Source: Lachnospiraceae bacterium (GTDB lineage: Bacteria > Bacillota > Clostridia > Lachnospirales > Lachnospiraceae). Taken from it: DNA of 64,000 bases. Position 1 is the stretch's first letter; each line of letters starts with the position of its first letter. Under the pieces are notes generated by a model, which did not search any database, was not told where the DNA came from, and worked only from the letters and a program-made list of their open reading frames with translations. The stretch is from contig JAFVSN010000038.1 in assembly GCA_017503735.1 (NCBI GenBank), positions 100,121 through 164,120 of the forward strand, read 5' to 3'. Below, in pieces: positions 16,170-24,909 of the stretch. The position numbers were made by a program, and so were the translations under genes.

Positions 16170-17438
16170 ATGATTGCACAAACACCGCCTATGGGCTGGA
16201 ACAGCTGGGACTGCTACGGAGCAGCCGTAACCGAAGATATTGTAAGGGCAAACGCCGATTTTATGGCAAAACATTTAAAGCAGTACGGATGGGAGTATGT
16301 CGTGGTAGACATCCAGTGGTACGAACCTACCGCCGAAAACCACTATTATCATAACTTTACGGAGCTTTGCATGGACGAATATTCCCGTCTTGTGCCGGCA
16401 GTAAATCGCTTTCCTTCCGCTGCAGAGGGAGCGGGCTTTGCGCCGCTTGCCGACTATGTACATTCTCTGGGCTTGAAATTCGGTATTCACATCATGCGGG
16501 GCATCCCGCGTCAGGCGGTTCACCAAAATACTCCGATTAAGGGCAGCACCATGACCGCAAGAGAGATTTCCGCCCAAAGCAGTATTTGTGAATGGAATAC
16601 GGATATGTACGGTGTAAATTGTTCCGTAGAGGGCGGTCAGGCTTACTATGACAGCCTCTTTGCGCTCTATGCCTCCTGGGGTGTGGACTTCGTAAAAGTG
16701 GACGACATCTGCCGGGGCTATCCGGTGGCAGAGGTGGAAGCCATTGCAAAGGCCATCAAACACTGTGGCAGAGACATGGTCCTCTCCCTTTCTCCGGGCC
16801 CGGCGCGTCTTGATGTGGCGGAGCATATGAAACAGCATGCCAATATGTGGCGTATTACCGATGACTTCTGGGACCGCTGGGATTTACTTTACAACATGTT
16901 TGAGCGTGCAGAAAAATGGTGCATTCATTCCGGCGTTACCGGAACGCACGGTCACTGGCCGGATGCGGACATGTTACCCATCGGCCCCATTAATCAGGTC
17001 TACGGAAAAGAAAACCGCACCAAATTCACGAAAGAGGAACAGCGCACCATGCTGACCCTGTGGTGTATCATGCGTTCTCCGTTAATGATCGGCGGCGACA
17101 TGACCGGGTTTGACGATTTTACCATGCGCCTGTTAAACAATCCGGAGCTGATTGATGTATTACAGCACACCCACTCCGCCCATCCTCTCTACCGTAGGAA
17201 GACGGAGGATACGGAAACCTGTGCCTGGATGTCCACCTATGAAAACGGAGCGCTTTGTATTGCCCTTTTTAATCTCGGCGAAACGGATACCGAAGTAACC
17301 GCGGTTCTTCCGTTCGGAAAGAACTACCTCTGCCGTGATATTTGGGACAAAACAGAGTTTACCGTAACCGACGGATCGGTTTGCCGGACCCTTCCGAAAC
17401 ACGGAGCAACACTCTACCGGCTGACCCCGATAATATAA
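16170..17438 (+). CDS. GH27 alpha-galactosidase
   Basis: A 422-residue enzyme of glycoside hydrolase family 27, which removes terminal alpha-galactose with retention. Key sequence: TPPMGWNSWDCYG at the N-terminus, VVVDIQWYEP, the nucleophile Asp178 in FVKVDDI, LSLSPGPA, the acid/base region WRITDDFWDRWD (Asp231/232), GHWPDADML, and the barrel end TLWCIMRSPLMIGGDM. A beta-sandwich C-terminal domain follows (about 330-422). There is no signal peptide, so it acts in the cytoplasm on imported oligosaccharides. Family 27 also includes N-acetylgalactosaminidases and isomaltodextranases. It is followed by GH43 and esterase genes on the same strand; no transporter or regulator is adjacent. Confidence 0.93.
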   Translation: MIAQTPPMGWNSWDCYGAAVTEDIVRANADFMAKHLKQYGWEYVVVDIQWYEPTAENHYYHNFTELCMDEYSRLVPAVNRFPSAAEGAGFAPLADYVHSLGLKFGIHIMRGIPRQAVHQNTPIKGSTMTAREISAQSSICEWNTDMYGVNCSVEGGQAYYDSLFALYASWGVDFVKVDDICRGYPVAEVEAIAKAIKHCGRDMVLSLSPGPARLDVAEHMKQHANMWRITDDFWDRWDLLYNMFERAEKWCIHSGVTGTHGHWPDADMLPIGPINQVYGKENRTKFTKEEQRTMLTLWCIMRSPLMIGGDMTGFDDFTMRLLNNPELIDVLQHTHSAHPLYRRKTEDTETCAWMSTYENGALCIALFNLGETDTEVTAVLPFGKNYLCRDIWDKTEFTVTDGSVCRTLPKHGATLYRLTPII

Positions 17439-17476
17439 CCTTTTTATAAATATTCTTGCATAAATTAGCTTTCTAA

Positions 17477-17505
17477 TTGACTTTATAAACTAATTGTTTT
17501 ATCAT
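17477..17505 (+). promoter_or_regulatory. Promoter of the GH43 gene
   Basis: TTGACT (17477-17482) and TATCAT (17500-17505) with 17-base spacing, about 78 bases upstream of the GH43 start. Confidence 0.6.
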
Positions 17506-17583
17506 AGAATCAATGGGGATTTTTTCTGATTTGAACCGATTCCCACCCTTTAATTTTTTGAATCTTTGAGTGGAGGTATTTTT

Positions 17584-18990
17584 ATGGCTGAAAAGAAACT
17601 TGGCTTGAATCCGTACCTTCCGTCCTGGGAGTATATTCCGGACGGCGAGCCGTACGTATTCGGTGACCGTGTCTATGTGTACGGTTCCCACGATTTTTAC
17701 AACGGTTATGTATTCTGTATGGGCGACTATGTTTGCTGGTCCGCTCCGGTGGATGACCTGGGCAACTGGCGTTATGAGGGTGTGATTTACCCGAAGACTT
17801 CCGACCCTCTTAACCGTGACGGTAAGATGTGCCTTTATGCACCGGACGTTACCGTAGGCCCGGACGGCAGATACTATTTGTACTATGTACTTGACCACGC
17901 ATCCGTGGTTTCCGTTGCGGTTTGCGACACCCCGGCGGGCAAGTACGAATTTTACGGCTATGTTCACTATGCGGACGGTACCCGTCTCGGCGACAAACAG
18001 GGCGACGAGCCGCAGTTTGACCCGGGCGTACTCACCGAGGATGGAAAGACCTACCTTTACACCGGTTTCTGCGGCAGAGGCGACAAGAGCAGAAGCGGGT
18101 CTTTGGTAACGGTTCTGGATTCCGATATGCTTACGATTTTAGAAGTTCCGAAGCTTGTGGTTCCGGGTTGCATGTACTGTGAAGGCAGCGGTTTTGAGGG
18201 ACATTCCTTCTTCGAAGCTTCCTCTATCCGTAAAATCGGCGACACCTACTACTTCATCTACTCTTCTGAAGTAATGCACGAGCTTTGCTACGCAACCGCA
18301 AAGTGCCCGACGGATAAATTTACCTACGGTGGCGTGATTGTCAGCAACTGCGATTTACATATCGACACCTACAAACCGGCTGATATGCCGGCGGCTTACG
18401 GTGCCAACAACCACGGCAGCATCGTGGAAATTAACGGTGAATGGTACATTTTCTATCACCGTCAGACCAACGGTAGTTGGTATTCCCGTCAGGGTTGTGC
18501 GGAAAAGATTACCGTCCTTCCTGACGGTTCCATCCCGCAGGTTGAGATTACCTCCTGTGGTTTAAACGGTGGTCCGCTCCCGGGTGAGGGCGAATATGCA
18601 GGCTACCTTGCTTGTAACTTATTTACCGACAAGCCGCGCCCGTTTGTAGGCGGCGAAGGCTTCCCGAAGGTAATGCAGGACGGTCGCGACGGCGATGAAG
18701 AAATCGGCTATGTAGCCAACATCAGCAACAGCGCAACCGCAGGCTTCAAATACTTTGACTGTAAGGGCATCAAGCGGTTTGCGGTTACCACCCGCGGCTA
18801 CGGCAACGGCACCTTTGAAATCAAAACCGCCTGGGACGGCGAGGTTCTCGGTTCCGTTACCCTCCAGTACACCAACGTATGGGAGCGCTACGAAGCGGAA
18901 GCCAACATTCCGGACGGCGTCAACGCAATCTATCTTACCTACCGCGGTGGCGGAAACGTAAGCTTGAAATCTTTTGAACTGTTGAAATAG
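17584..18990 (+). CDS. GH43 glycosidase with C-terminal CBM6-like domain
   Basis: The 468-residue protein has a five-bladed beta-propeller catalytic domain (about 1-320). NPYLPSWEYIPDGEPYVFGDRVYVYGSHD contains the general-base Asp region, LYAPDVTVGPDGRYYLYY the pKa-modulating Asp, and FFEASSIRKIGDTYYFIYS the general-acid Glu. Residues about 335-468 form a CBM6-type module ending in NAIYLTYRGGGNVSLKSFEL. GH43 enzymes act on arabinose- or xylose-containing plant polysaccharides, e.g. as beta-xylosidase or alpha-arabinofuranosidase; the exact specificity cannot be told. There is no signal peptide, so it is intracellular. The start at 17584 has a TGGAGG site and its own upstream promoter. Confidence 0.92.
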   Translation: MAEKKLGLNPYLPSWEYIPDGEPYVFGDRVYVYGSHDFYNGYVFCMGDYVCWSAPVDDLGNWRYEGVIYPKTSDPLNRDGKMCLYAPDVTVGPDGRYYLYYVLDHASVVSVAVCDTPAGKYEFYGYVHYADGTRLGDKQGDEPQFDPGVLTEDGKTYLYTGFCGRGDKSRSGSLVTVLDSDMLTILEVPKLVVPGCMYCEGSGFEGHSFFEASSIRKIGDTYYFIYSSEVMHELCYATAKCPTDKFTYGGVIVSNCDLHIDTYKPADMPAAYGANNHGSIVEINGEWYIFYHRQTNGSWYSRQGCAEKITVLPDGSIPQVEITSCGLNGGPLPGEGEYAGYLACNLFTDKPRPFVGGEGFPKVMQDGRDGDEEIGYVANISNSATAGFKYFDCKGIKRFAVTTRGYGNGTFEIKTAWDGEVLGSVTLQYTNVWERYEAEANIPDGVNAIYLTYRGGGNVSLKSFELLK

Positions 18991-19314
18991 AATTTTTTAT
19001 TTTCGCCGGCACGCGGCTACGGGCGTGGCGTTTCTTACGATTTGAACGGAGGATGTCAATTGTTCTGTTTGCAAGCGAAACCATTCTACTTCGTGCTTTT
19101 CCCGAAGGGGCGCGCTTTTAGCGCAGTCGAAATCACCTCCTAGCGGTTCTAAGTCTCGAGGCCCCACCCGAGAGACGTTTAGAACCGGTTGGAGGAAGTT
19201 TGACGGAGCGTTGCGCTTTGCACGAAGAGAATGATTTCGATAGGAAACAGAACTCCGGATACCTCCCTCAAATCGGAAGAAGGGGCGTGCCGGCAACAAA
19301 AAGGAGGGTTATTT
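18991..19314. other. Intergenic region with a GC-rich structured element
   Basis: This 324-base gap between the GH43 and esterase genes has no convincing ORF and is visibly more GC-rich and structured than nearby spacers. The main feature is a long imperfect hairpin at 19136-19195, preceded by a GCGC-TTTTA-GCGC hairpin near 19112-19125. The ribosome site of the esterase lies at its end. No promoter for the esterase was identified. Confidence 0.5.
19136..19195. repeat. Long imperfect palindrome (stem-loop)
   Basis: The outer arms CCTCC/GGAGG, then CGGTTCTAA/TTTAGAACCG and GTCTC/GAGAC close on a short C-rich loop, giving a stem of about 25 base pairs. There is no T-run, so it is not a standard terminator. 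It may be an RNA element, a repeat-type (MITE or REP-like) insertion, or an mRNA stability structure. Confidence 0.6.
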
Positions 19315-20853
19315 ATGATTCGTAAGGCAAAAACAGAAAACGGTATTGTTAAGGGTCTCCCGGCAGCGGACCCGCGTGTCACCGCATTTAAAGGAATCCC
19401 GTTTGCGGCTCCGCCGGTAGGGGAAAACAGATGGCGCGCACCGCAGCCGTGTCCGGATTGGGAAGGCGAACTGGAAGCATACGAGTTTGCTCCGATTTCC
19501 GTTCAGAATACACCGGGCCTGGGTACCGACATCTACTGTAAAGAATGGCATGTGGACCCGGAGATTCCGATGGGAGAAGACTGCCTGTACTTAAACGTTT
19601 GGACCAACGCAAAGAGCACGGAAGATAAACTTCCGGTTCTCGTTTGGATTTTCGGCGGCGGTTTCAACTGGGGTTATACCGCAGAAATGGAATTCGACGG
19701 AGAGCGTTTTGCACGTCGCGGCGTTGTCGTAGTTACCGTAAACTATCGTTTGAACTTGTTCGGTTTCTTAGCACATCCGGAACTTGCAAAAGAACAGCCG
19801 GATGCTCCGGCAAACTTCGGTTTACTTGACCAGCAGGCCGGTATTCAATGGGTAAAGAGAAACATTGCGGCCTTCGGCGGTGATCCGGACAACATTACGA
19901 TTGCAGGTCAGTCCGCAGGCGGCGGCAGCGTTATGCAACAGCTTACCTCTCCGCAGAACGAAGGCTTATTCCAGAAAGCAGTTATCATGAGCGGTGCCAT
20001 TCGCAGTCCGTACATGGCGCAGACTCCGGTAACCTCTCCGATGACCTTTGAAAAGGCACAGGAGCAAGGCAAAGGTTTCTTTGATTTCATCGGTGCCAAG
20101 TCTTTAGCCGAGGCAAGAGCTATGGATGCCAAATGGTTACTCTCTAAATATGACGAGTATGTGGTTGCCCACGGACGCATGTTCCCGATTCAGGACGGCG
20201 TATTCTCCGTAGGCGACCCGATGAAGCTGATTGCATCCGGTAAAGCTTTAAATGTTCCGCTTATGGCAGGTAACACCGCAGATGAATTCCCGAACACCCT
20301 CCCTGCAAAGGATGAAGCGGAATTAATTAAGATGGCAAAAGAATGCTTCGGTGACAAGGCCGACGAATTCCTTGCATTCGCAGAAAGCCGGAAGCAGATT
20401 TCCTTTATGGGTCATACCGCATTTGCTCCGGTCAGCGGCATCGAATGCTCCGTCAAGAGCCTCTTCTTAGACCGTCAGGAAAGCGGAAGCTCCAACGACT
20501 GCTACTACTACCGTTTCGATGCAGATATCCCGGGACCGGATCAGCCGGGCACCTTCCACTCCGTGGATTTGTGGTTTTGGTTTGAAACGCTGGCAAAGTG
20601 CTGGAGACCGTTTACCGGCAAGCACTACGATGTAGCCCGCCAGATGTGTAACTACATGACCAACTTTATCAAAACCGGCAATCCGAACGGTCTTGATATT
20701 GACGGTACACCGCTTCCGGAATGGAAAACCTACACTAAGGAGCACAACTCCGGTATCGTTTTCGGCAAGGAAAACTGCTACCCGGAAGAGAACTCCGACA
20801 GTGCTTATGTGGACTTCCTTATTGAGAAAACCCGCGATGATTTGAAGAAATAA
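19315..20853 (+). CDS. Type B carboxylesterase
   Basis: A 512-residue alpha/beta-hydrolase of the carboxylesterase/para-nitrobenzyl esterase family. FKGIPFAAPPVGENRWRAP opens the domain, EDCLYLNVW and the oxyanion-hole segment VWIFGGGFNWG follow, the nucleophile is Ser200 in AGQSAGGG, the acid is Glu324 in NTADEF, and the base is His415 in GTFHSVDL. There is no signal peptide. Placed after GH27 and GH43 on the same strand, it may remove acetyl or feruloyl groups from imported hemicellulose oligosaccharides; this is inferred from context, since the family is very broad. The start at 19315 has an AAGGAGGG site six bases before the ATG. A strong terminator follows. Confidence 0.92.
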   Translation: MIRKAKTENGIVKGLPAADPRVTAFKGIPFAAPPVGENRWRAPQPCPDWEGELEAYEFAPISVQNTPGLGTDIYCKEWHVDPEIPMGEDCLYLNVWTNAKSTEDKLPVLVWIFGGGFNWGYTAEMEFDGERFARRGVVVVTVNYRLNLFGFLAHPELAKEQPDAPANFGLLDQQAGIQWVKRNIAAFGGDPDNITIAGQSAGGGSVMQQLTSPQNEGLFQKAVIMSGAIRSPYMAQTPVTSPMTFEKAQEQGKGFFDFIGAKSLAEARAMDAKWLLSKYDEYVVAHGRMFPIQDGVFSVGDPMKLIASGKALNVPLMAGNTADEFPNTLPAKDEAELIKMAKECFGDKADEFLAFAESRKQISFMGHTAFAPVSGIECSVKSLFLDRQESGSSNDCYYYRFDADIPGPDQPGTFHSVDLWFWFETLAKCWRPFTGKHYDVARQMCNYMTNFIKTGNPNGLDIDGTPLPEWKTYTKEHNSGIVFGKENCYPEENSDSAYVDFLIEKTRDDLKK

Positions 20854-20924
20854 GCACAATATTCTCTTTTATAGTAATTACGCAACGTTTTCCAATCGGA
20901 AAATGCTACATTTCTAAAAGCTTG

Positions 20925-20983
20925 AAAAAGGAGCCTCACAGACCTCGTTTTAACAAAACGTATTCTGCGAAAGCTCCTTTTTT
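20925..20983. terminator. Bidirectional intrinsic terminator
   Basis: AAAAAGGAGC and GCTCCTTTTTT arms enclose an inner hairpin (CGTTTTAACAAAACG). It separates the esterase gene from the convergent nadE. Confidence 0.85.
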
Positions 20984-21123
20984 CTATCTCTGTAGAAATA
21001 TTGTCTTTCTTTTGATTCCCATTTTTTCCCAATTATCATTTTCCGTATGAGATTTTTGTTCAGTCCGACAAGAATTTACATTTTTTTACAATTCCTTTTC
21101 GTTCCGAAATTTCTACACAAGTC

Positions 21124-21852
21124 TTACGGTTCAAAGCACGGCATCAATTCCAGCTTAAACAAATTGTTTCTGTGAAGACGGTCAATGCGCTCCTTCACCG
21201 CTTCATCTTCACAAATGCCTTCTCTGATATAGCGGTCCAGTACCGCATAGGTGAAGCCTAAATTATCCTCATCCGTCTTTCCGCAAAGGCCGTCAATCGG
21301 CACTTTCTCCACCAAATCTTCCGGCAATCCCAGTTCTCTGCCGATGGCCTTTACCTCTGCTACCGTAAAGCGGGACAACGGGCTGAAGTCACCCACACTG
21401 TCGCCGTACCGGGTCGAATATCCCACCCAGTCCTCGGAAAGATTACAAGTGTTTGCCACCCGTCCGTTGACGCTCTGGCTCACCGCATACAATACCGTCA
21501 TACGGATACGCGGCGGAAGATTCGTCCGGCTCTGGGTGGAAATTTCTATATCCGGCAACGCATTTAACACACCGTCCAAAGCCTCTTTGATATTTACTTC
21601 ATAATTTTTAATTCCGAGAAAATCAACCAGCTTTCTTGCCATGTCAATATCCGCCTGTACGCCGCAAGGCATCAGCACTCCGATTACCCGGTCCTTTCCC
21701 AAGGCTTCCACACAAAGGGCCGCTACCACCGAACTGTCCTTTCCTCCGGAAATACCAACCACCGCATTACAGCCGGCACCGTTTTTCTCAAACCATTCGC
21801 GAATCCATTGTACACATCTGTCTTTCATTTCTGCTGCATTAAACGAATACAT
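21124..21852 (-). CDS. nadE: NAD+ synthetase, ammonia-dependent
   Basis: NadE amidates nicotinic acid adenine dinucleotide to NAD+ with ATP. The 242-residue protein has the PP-loop SGGKDSS at 35-41, NLPPRIRMTVLYAVSQ, the substrate-binding NLSEDWVGYSTRYGDSVGDFSPL motif, and VPIDGLCGKTDEDNLGFTY. It lacks the N-terminal glutaminase domain, so it uses free ammonia. The ATG at 21852 has a GGAG site with 8-base spacing; an extension to 21924 is possible but would overlap the upstream gene. It borders the accessory island, where a SIR2-like predicted NADase is encoded; proximity alone proves nothing. Confidence 0.95.
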   Translation of the reverse strand: MYSFNAAEMKDRCVQWIREWFEKNGAGCNAVVGISGGKDSSVVAALCVEALGKDRVIGVLMPCGVQADIDMARKLVDFLGIKNYEVNIKEALDGVLNALPDIEISTQSRTNLPPRIRMTVLYAVSQSVNGRVANTCNLSEDWVGYSTRYGDSVGDFSPLSRFTVAEVKAIGRELGLPEDLVEKVPIDGLCGKTDEDNLGFTYAVLDRYIREGICEDEAVKERIDRLHRNNLFKLELMPCFEP

Positions 21853-21868
21853 TCCGATTACTCCATTC

Positions 21869-22495
21869 TCATCTTTTTTCGAAATTTTTATTATAATGCC
21901 CCTCATGTTCGTCCCAAATATCATTCCAGGCAGTATAACCCTTATTTCCGTTTCTGTATTTTCCTTTCGCTTCCCTTTTAATCCGCTTCCACTCTGTTGT
22001 CATGCAAAGGTCAGCCATCTTTGTAAAGTGTTCCGTTTTACTCTTAAGGCATTCCTCGCACGGCTTTCTTTCATACAAAATACAGTATATTTCATCCTTC
22101 AAATCACGGGCCGCAAAAACAAGATCAATGTCATGTTCTGAAGTGAACGTATACAAGCTCCTTAACGTCACAACGCATTTCGTACAGTTCTCCAGCACCT
22201 GTTTTTTGTCCGCTATCGAAACCACTTGCTTCAAATATACCGGATCTGCATACAATAAAAATTTCTCCACCACTTCCTGTGTTGCCTTTCTCCTTGCCAC
22301 GCGGTCCTCGGTAATCACCTTAATACTGTTATTCCTTCTTTGGATGAGAGAATTAAAGATAAAGCCCAAAACGCCCAAAAGCAAGGTCACACACACGGTA
22401 ATCAGTGCAATGATATCTCCCATCGGATTCTTCGAAGCAGATACCTTTAACAGTTCCGCTATTTCGTCAAGCGACGCTAATATTCTTTCTTCCAT
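21869..22495 (-). CDS. Membrane-anchored protein of unknown function at the island edge
   Basis: The 208-residue protein has a short N-terminal helix, one strong membrane segment at about 27-50 (IIALITVCVTLLLGVLGFIF), then a long cytosolic alpha-helical part. A cysteine-rich stretch CILYERKPCEECL lies near 140. No family was recognised. It starts 51 bases after the small nuclease gene with a GGGAGG ribosome site; a weak TATGAT in that gap may be a separate promoter. A single-helix anchor plus cytosolic helical domain is common among membrane effectors of bacterial conflict systems, but also among many unrelated proteins. Its link to the SIR2 operon is positional only. Confidence 0.7.
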   Translation of the reverse strand: MEERILASLDEIAELLKVSASKNPMGDIIALITVCVTLLLGVLGFIFNSLIQRRNNSIKVITEDRVARRKATQEVVEKFLLYADPVYLKQVVSIADKKQVLENCTKCVVTLRSLYTFTSEHDIDLVFAARDLKDEIYCILYERKPCEECLKSKTEHFTKMADLCMTTEWKRIKREAKGKYRNGNKGYTAWNDIWDEHEGHYNKNFEKR

Positions 22496-22546
22496 CTTAT
22501 GTACACCTCCCTATAACTTTTATCATACTTTAAAGATAGCCCTTTA

Positions 22547-22951
22547 CTAAACACGTTCTACATTATTACGCAGCATTCTTCTAAATGCCAAGACATTTGC
22601 TGAATACTCAGGCGGTGCTATTGCCTTATAGATACAATCACTACGCTGTGCATTATAAAATAACAATCCCAGTCCTGCATTGTATATTGCTTTTCTAAGT
22701 TCTTCACTTATCTTTCGCTCAGGCAAACAAATATAAGCTTCATCAGCTCCTAATTTATGATTCGTCGCTTGTTCGATTGCATGACGCCAATTTTTAATCT
22801 TATACTCGATAGAAATAATCTTCTCTGCCTCATCAACCAAAACCAAATCAATACATCTCGATAAAAAAGGCACCTCTTGTTTTATCATTTTATACTGATT
22901 TTGCGAACAGAAGAAATCATATCCTGCTTCAGCCATTTCGAGCTCCAACAT
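22547..22951 (-). CDS. Small PD-(D/E)XK-type nuclease-like protein
   Basis: A 134-residue protein with the signature of a minimal restriction-endonuclease fold. It has a strand ending in CIDLVLVD (Asp35), a beta turn, then ISIEYKIKNW with Glu49-x-Lys51, followed by an alpha helix HAIEQATNHKLGADEAYICLPE. D, then ExK, then a QA-containing helix is the usual PD-(D/E)XK core arrangement. No target-recognition domain is visible. It lies two bases after the Panacea-like gene's stop and so is part of the SIR2 operon. The start may be the ATG at 22951 or the one at 22936, which has a better GGAG site. Confidence 0.75.
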   Translation of the reverse strand: MLELEMAEAGYDFFCSQNQYKMIKQEVPFLSRCIDLVLVDEAEKIISIEYKIKNWRHAIEQATNHKLGADEAYICLPERKISEELRKAIYNAGLGLLFYNAQRSDCIYKAIAPPEYSANVLAFRRMLRNNVERV

Positions 22952-22953
22952 AG

Positions 22954-23544
22954 TTAATCATCCGCTTTCAATAAATATTTATCTGCTATCACAGACTTTT
23001 TTGTATCCTCTGGATATTTATTATAAACATATCTAAGGAGAGTATCAAGCGAAATTTTATTAATTTGTCCTTTAAACGCTTGTAGTTTATCTTTTTGAAC
23101 GTCAGTAAAACACGACCATACCTTATCTTCCACATATCTCACACCGATTTGCGTAAGCGAATACTCCTTCTCAAACAATTCTTCCTCGCCAAATGCAGCC
23201 TCGCTCCAATTATCCTCTTCGAATACTTCATCACTTTCCACCTTATCTGCTGATGACAAAAGAATTGTTGTCTCATTTGCACAAATCATTCCTATGGAAC
23301 AAAAAAAGCTTAAATCCTCAAAAAGTTGCGGGCTAAACGGACCATAGAAATACGGCTTAAAATCGGGTAGTTCAATAATCAACTCATCCTTAAAAAATTT
23401 CGGATAAATTTCTTTTTCAAAAAGATACATCATTTTTGTCAGTTTTGTTCTACCTATGATAGGTTCATTTATATTCTCCTTCTGTCCCGGAGAATATAAA
23501 AACGAAAGCAATAAATCCTTGCTATTCATCTCCTTCTTATTCAC
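22954..23544 (-). CDS. Panacea/SocA (DUF4065)-like protein
   Basis: This 196-residue protein carries, at about 30-90, the signature of the Panacea/SocA/YwgA-type superfamily: GRTKLTKMMYLFEKE, then FKPYFYGPFSPQLFEDLSFF. The C-terminal part contains a YSLTQIGVRYVEDKVW segment typical of these proteins. Panacea domains act as antitoxins for many different toxins, and SocA is a proteolytic adaptor. In this operon it may control the SIR2-like or nuclease-like partner. It starts with GTG overlapping the SIR2 gene's TGA, with a GGAGGT site eight bases upstream; an internal ATG has no usable spacing. Confidence 0.8.
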   Translation of the reverse strand: MNKKEMNSKDLLLSFLYSPGQKENINEPIIGRTKLTKMMYLFEKEIYPKFFKDELIIELPDFKPYFYGPFSPQLFEDLSFFCSIGMICANETTILLSSADKVESDEVFEEDNWSEAAFGEEELFEKEYSLTQIGVRYVEDKVWSCFTDVQKDKLQAFKGQINKISLDTLLRYVYNKYPEDTKKSVIADKYLLKADD

Positions 23545-24899
23545 TCAGTGACACCTCCAAGTCTATCGACATACTTTTCGAATCCTTCATAAACAAAAGA
23601 CACTTTATCCTCCCCAAAAAAAGTTTTGTAGCGTTCCTCCGGCAACAACATCTTTTGAGCCAAACGCTTGGCCTCCTCACCATCATACCCTTTACTCATA
23701 AATTCATTCAAATAAAACTCCGGATTATCTGATGAATGTAAAACAACCGTCACCTTCACATCGTCTCTTATAGCTTTCTTTAACAAACATCTCATTTCAA
23801 AATCAGCATCGGGAAAAGAATATCCAATAAAAACTATATGGCTTGCTTCATTTACTTCGATAAATGCATTATGCCAAATATTTTTTACGTTAAGATTATC
23901 TAAAGACTTCATAAATGTAGGTGTAATGATGAGACTTCGCAAAACCGGGGCACCGCCTAACAATGTCCCCTCCTGACAATACGGACATATCCTTTCTATA
24001 AATTCATCCGCCGCTATTTCATTTGTAAAATCTACATACATTCTGCCGCATCTTGGACACTCCAACCACGCAAGTGAACCATGCATTTTCAACACTTTAA
24101 TATTCTTGTGTCCTTTTGCCTTTATATTTATAGATGGAATATGTTTATCATCTTTTTCTACACTGTAATCGTAAAAACACAAATCCGGATATATGCACTT
24201 CTTCTTATTTTTCATTTCAGAATTATACCTCAAGCAAACTTCATAAAGTGCACTCTCTAACAAGTCATCCCAATTCATTGTAATAAGCGATACAGAATCT
24301 TCTTTAAAACGCGAATTTGCCCTTTCGGCAAGCAAATATTCGGAAAACTTATTATACACTTGCGGATTACAGTCCATTGAAATTGCACATGACAATGCGT
24401 AAATAATGCACATCTTCAACTTACGATGTATATCTCCCATATCCTCCGGTGAATACAATCGAAAATGTTCTCTGTTGGCCGCCACATTATCGAAGATAGT
24501 AAACAAATCTTCCAATGTAACATTTATATTTTTCACCATATCGTATGCTTCAAAAAGTTTCTCTTTTTTCTTCTTTTCCAACTCCTGACTCAAACCTTGA
24601 AGTTTTCTTACTTCATATATTGCCGCACTATACCTTCTAGCCTTCTCTCCCGGTGCAAAGCTATTCAAAATAAATCCGCCCAAATCCTGCCTGTACTCAT
24701 CAAATGTTTGATAGCTCTCCTTTAAACGTTGTATTCGTTCATTTAAAGTCAGGGATAAAAAATCTTCTTCCAACAACCCATTCATGTTTACATTCGCATT
24801 ATCCAGACTAAAGACAAGTGGCAGAATTTCTGTTTGCATTGGCAAATTTGCAGTTTTTGATGCCCCTGCCCCCAATATATATACTGTCTTTGGTTTCAT
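23541..24899 (-). CDS. SIR2-like domain protein (predicted NADase effector)
   Basis: The 452-residue protein has a Rossmann-type NAD site GAGAS (10-14), TMNWDDLLE around 208-216 (the usual TxNYD position), the catalytic-type His273 in LKMHGSLAW, a zinc ribbon with Cys281, Cys284, Cys305 and Cys308, and IGYSFPDADF at 358-367. This pattern fits bacterial SIR2-family proteins used in anti-phage systems as NAD-depleting effectors, more than deacetylase sirtuins. It sits between a TGT-like gene and a Panacea-like gene, with four-base overlaps downstream. The ATG at 24899 has a GAGGAG site; a GTG at 24917 overlapping the upstream stop is possible. NADase activity is inferred. Confidence 0.88.
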   Translation of the reverse strand: MKPKTVYILGAGASKTANLPMQTEILPLVFSLDNANVNMNGLLEEDFLSLTLNERIQRLKESYQTFDEYRQDLGGFILNSFAPGEKARRYSAAIYEVRKLQGLSQELEKKKKEKLFEAYDMVKNINVTLEDLFTIFDNVAANREHFRLYSPEDMGDIHRKLKMCIIYALSCAISMDCNPQVYNKFSEYLLAERANSRFKEDSVSLITMNWDDLLESALYEVCLRYNSEMKNKKKCIYPDLCFYDYSVEKDDKHIPSINIKAKGHKNIKVLKMHGSLAWLECPRCGRMYVDFTNEIAADEFIERICPYCQEGTLLGGAPVLRSLIITPTFMKSLDNLNVKNIWHNAFIEVNEASHIVFIGYSFPDADFEMRCLLKKAIRDDVKVTVVLHSSDNPEFYLNEFMSKGYDGEEAKRLAQKMLLPEERYKTFFGEDKVSFVYEGFEKYVDRLGGVTE

Positions 24900-24909
24900 A
24901 CTTCTCTCC

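Noticed and set aside
17473-17967. A 164-codon minus-strand frame over the start of the GH43 gene
   Set aside because: It lies antisense to the conserved GH43 N-terminus and has no ribosome site.
18997-19299. A 100-codon minus-strand frame across the GH43-esterase spacer containing the word DLEPLG, also present in the 77-residue ORF at 30.8 kb
   Set aside because: The underlying DNA differs and the rest of the two sequences does not align; the frame runs through a long palindrome, so it is treated as non-coding.
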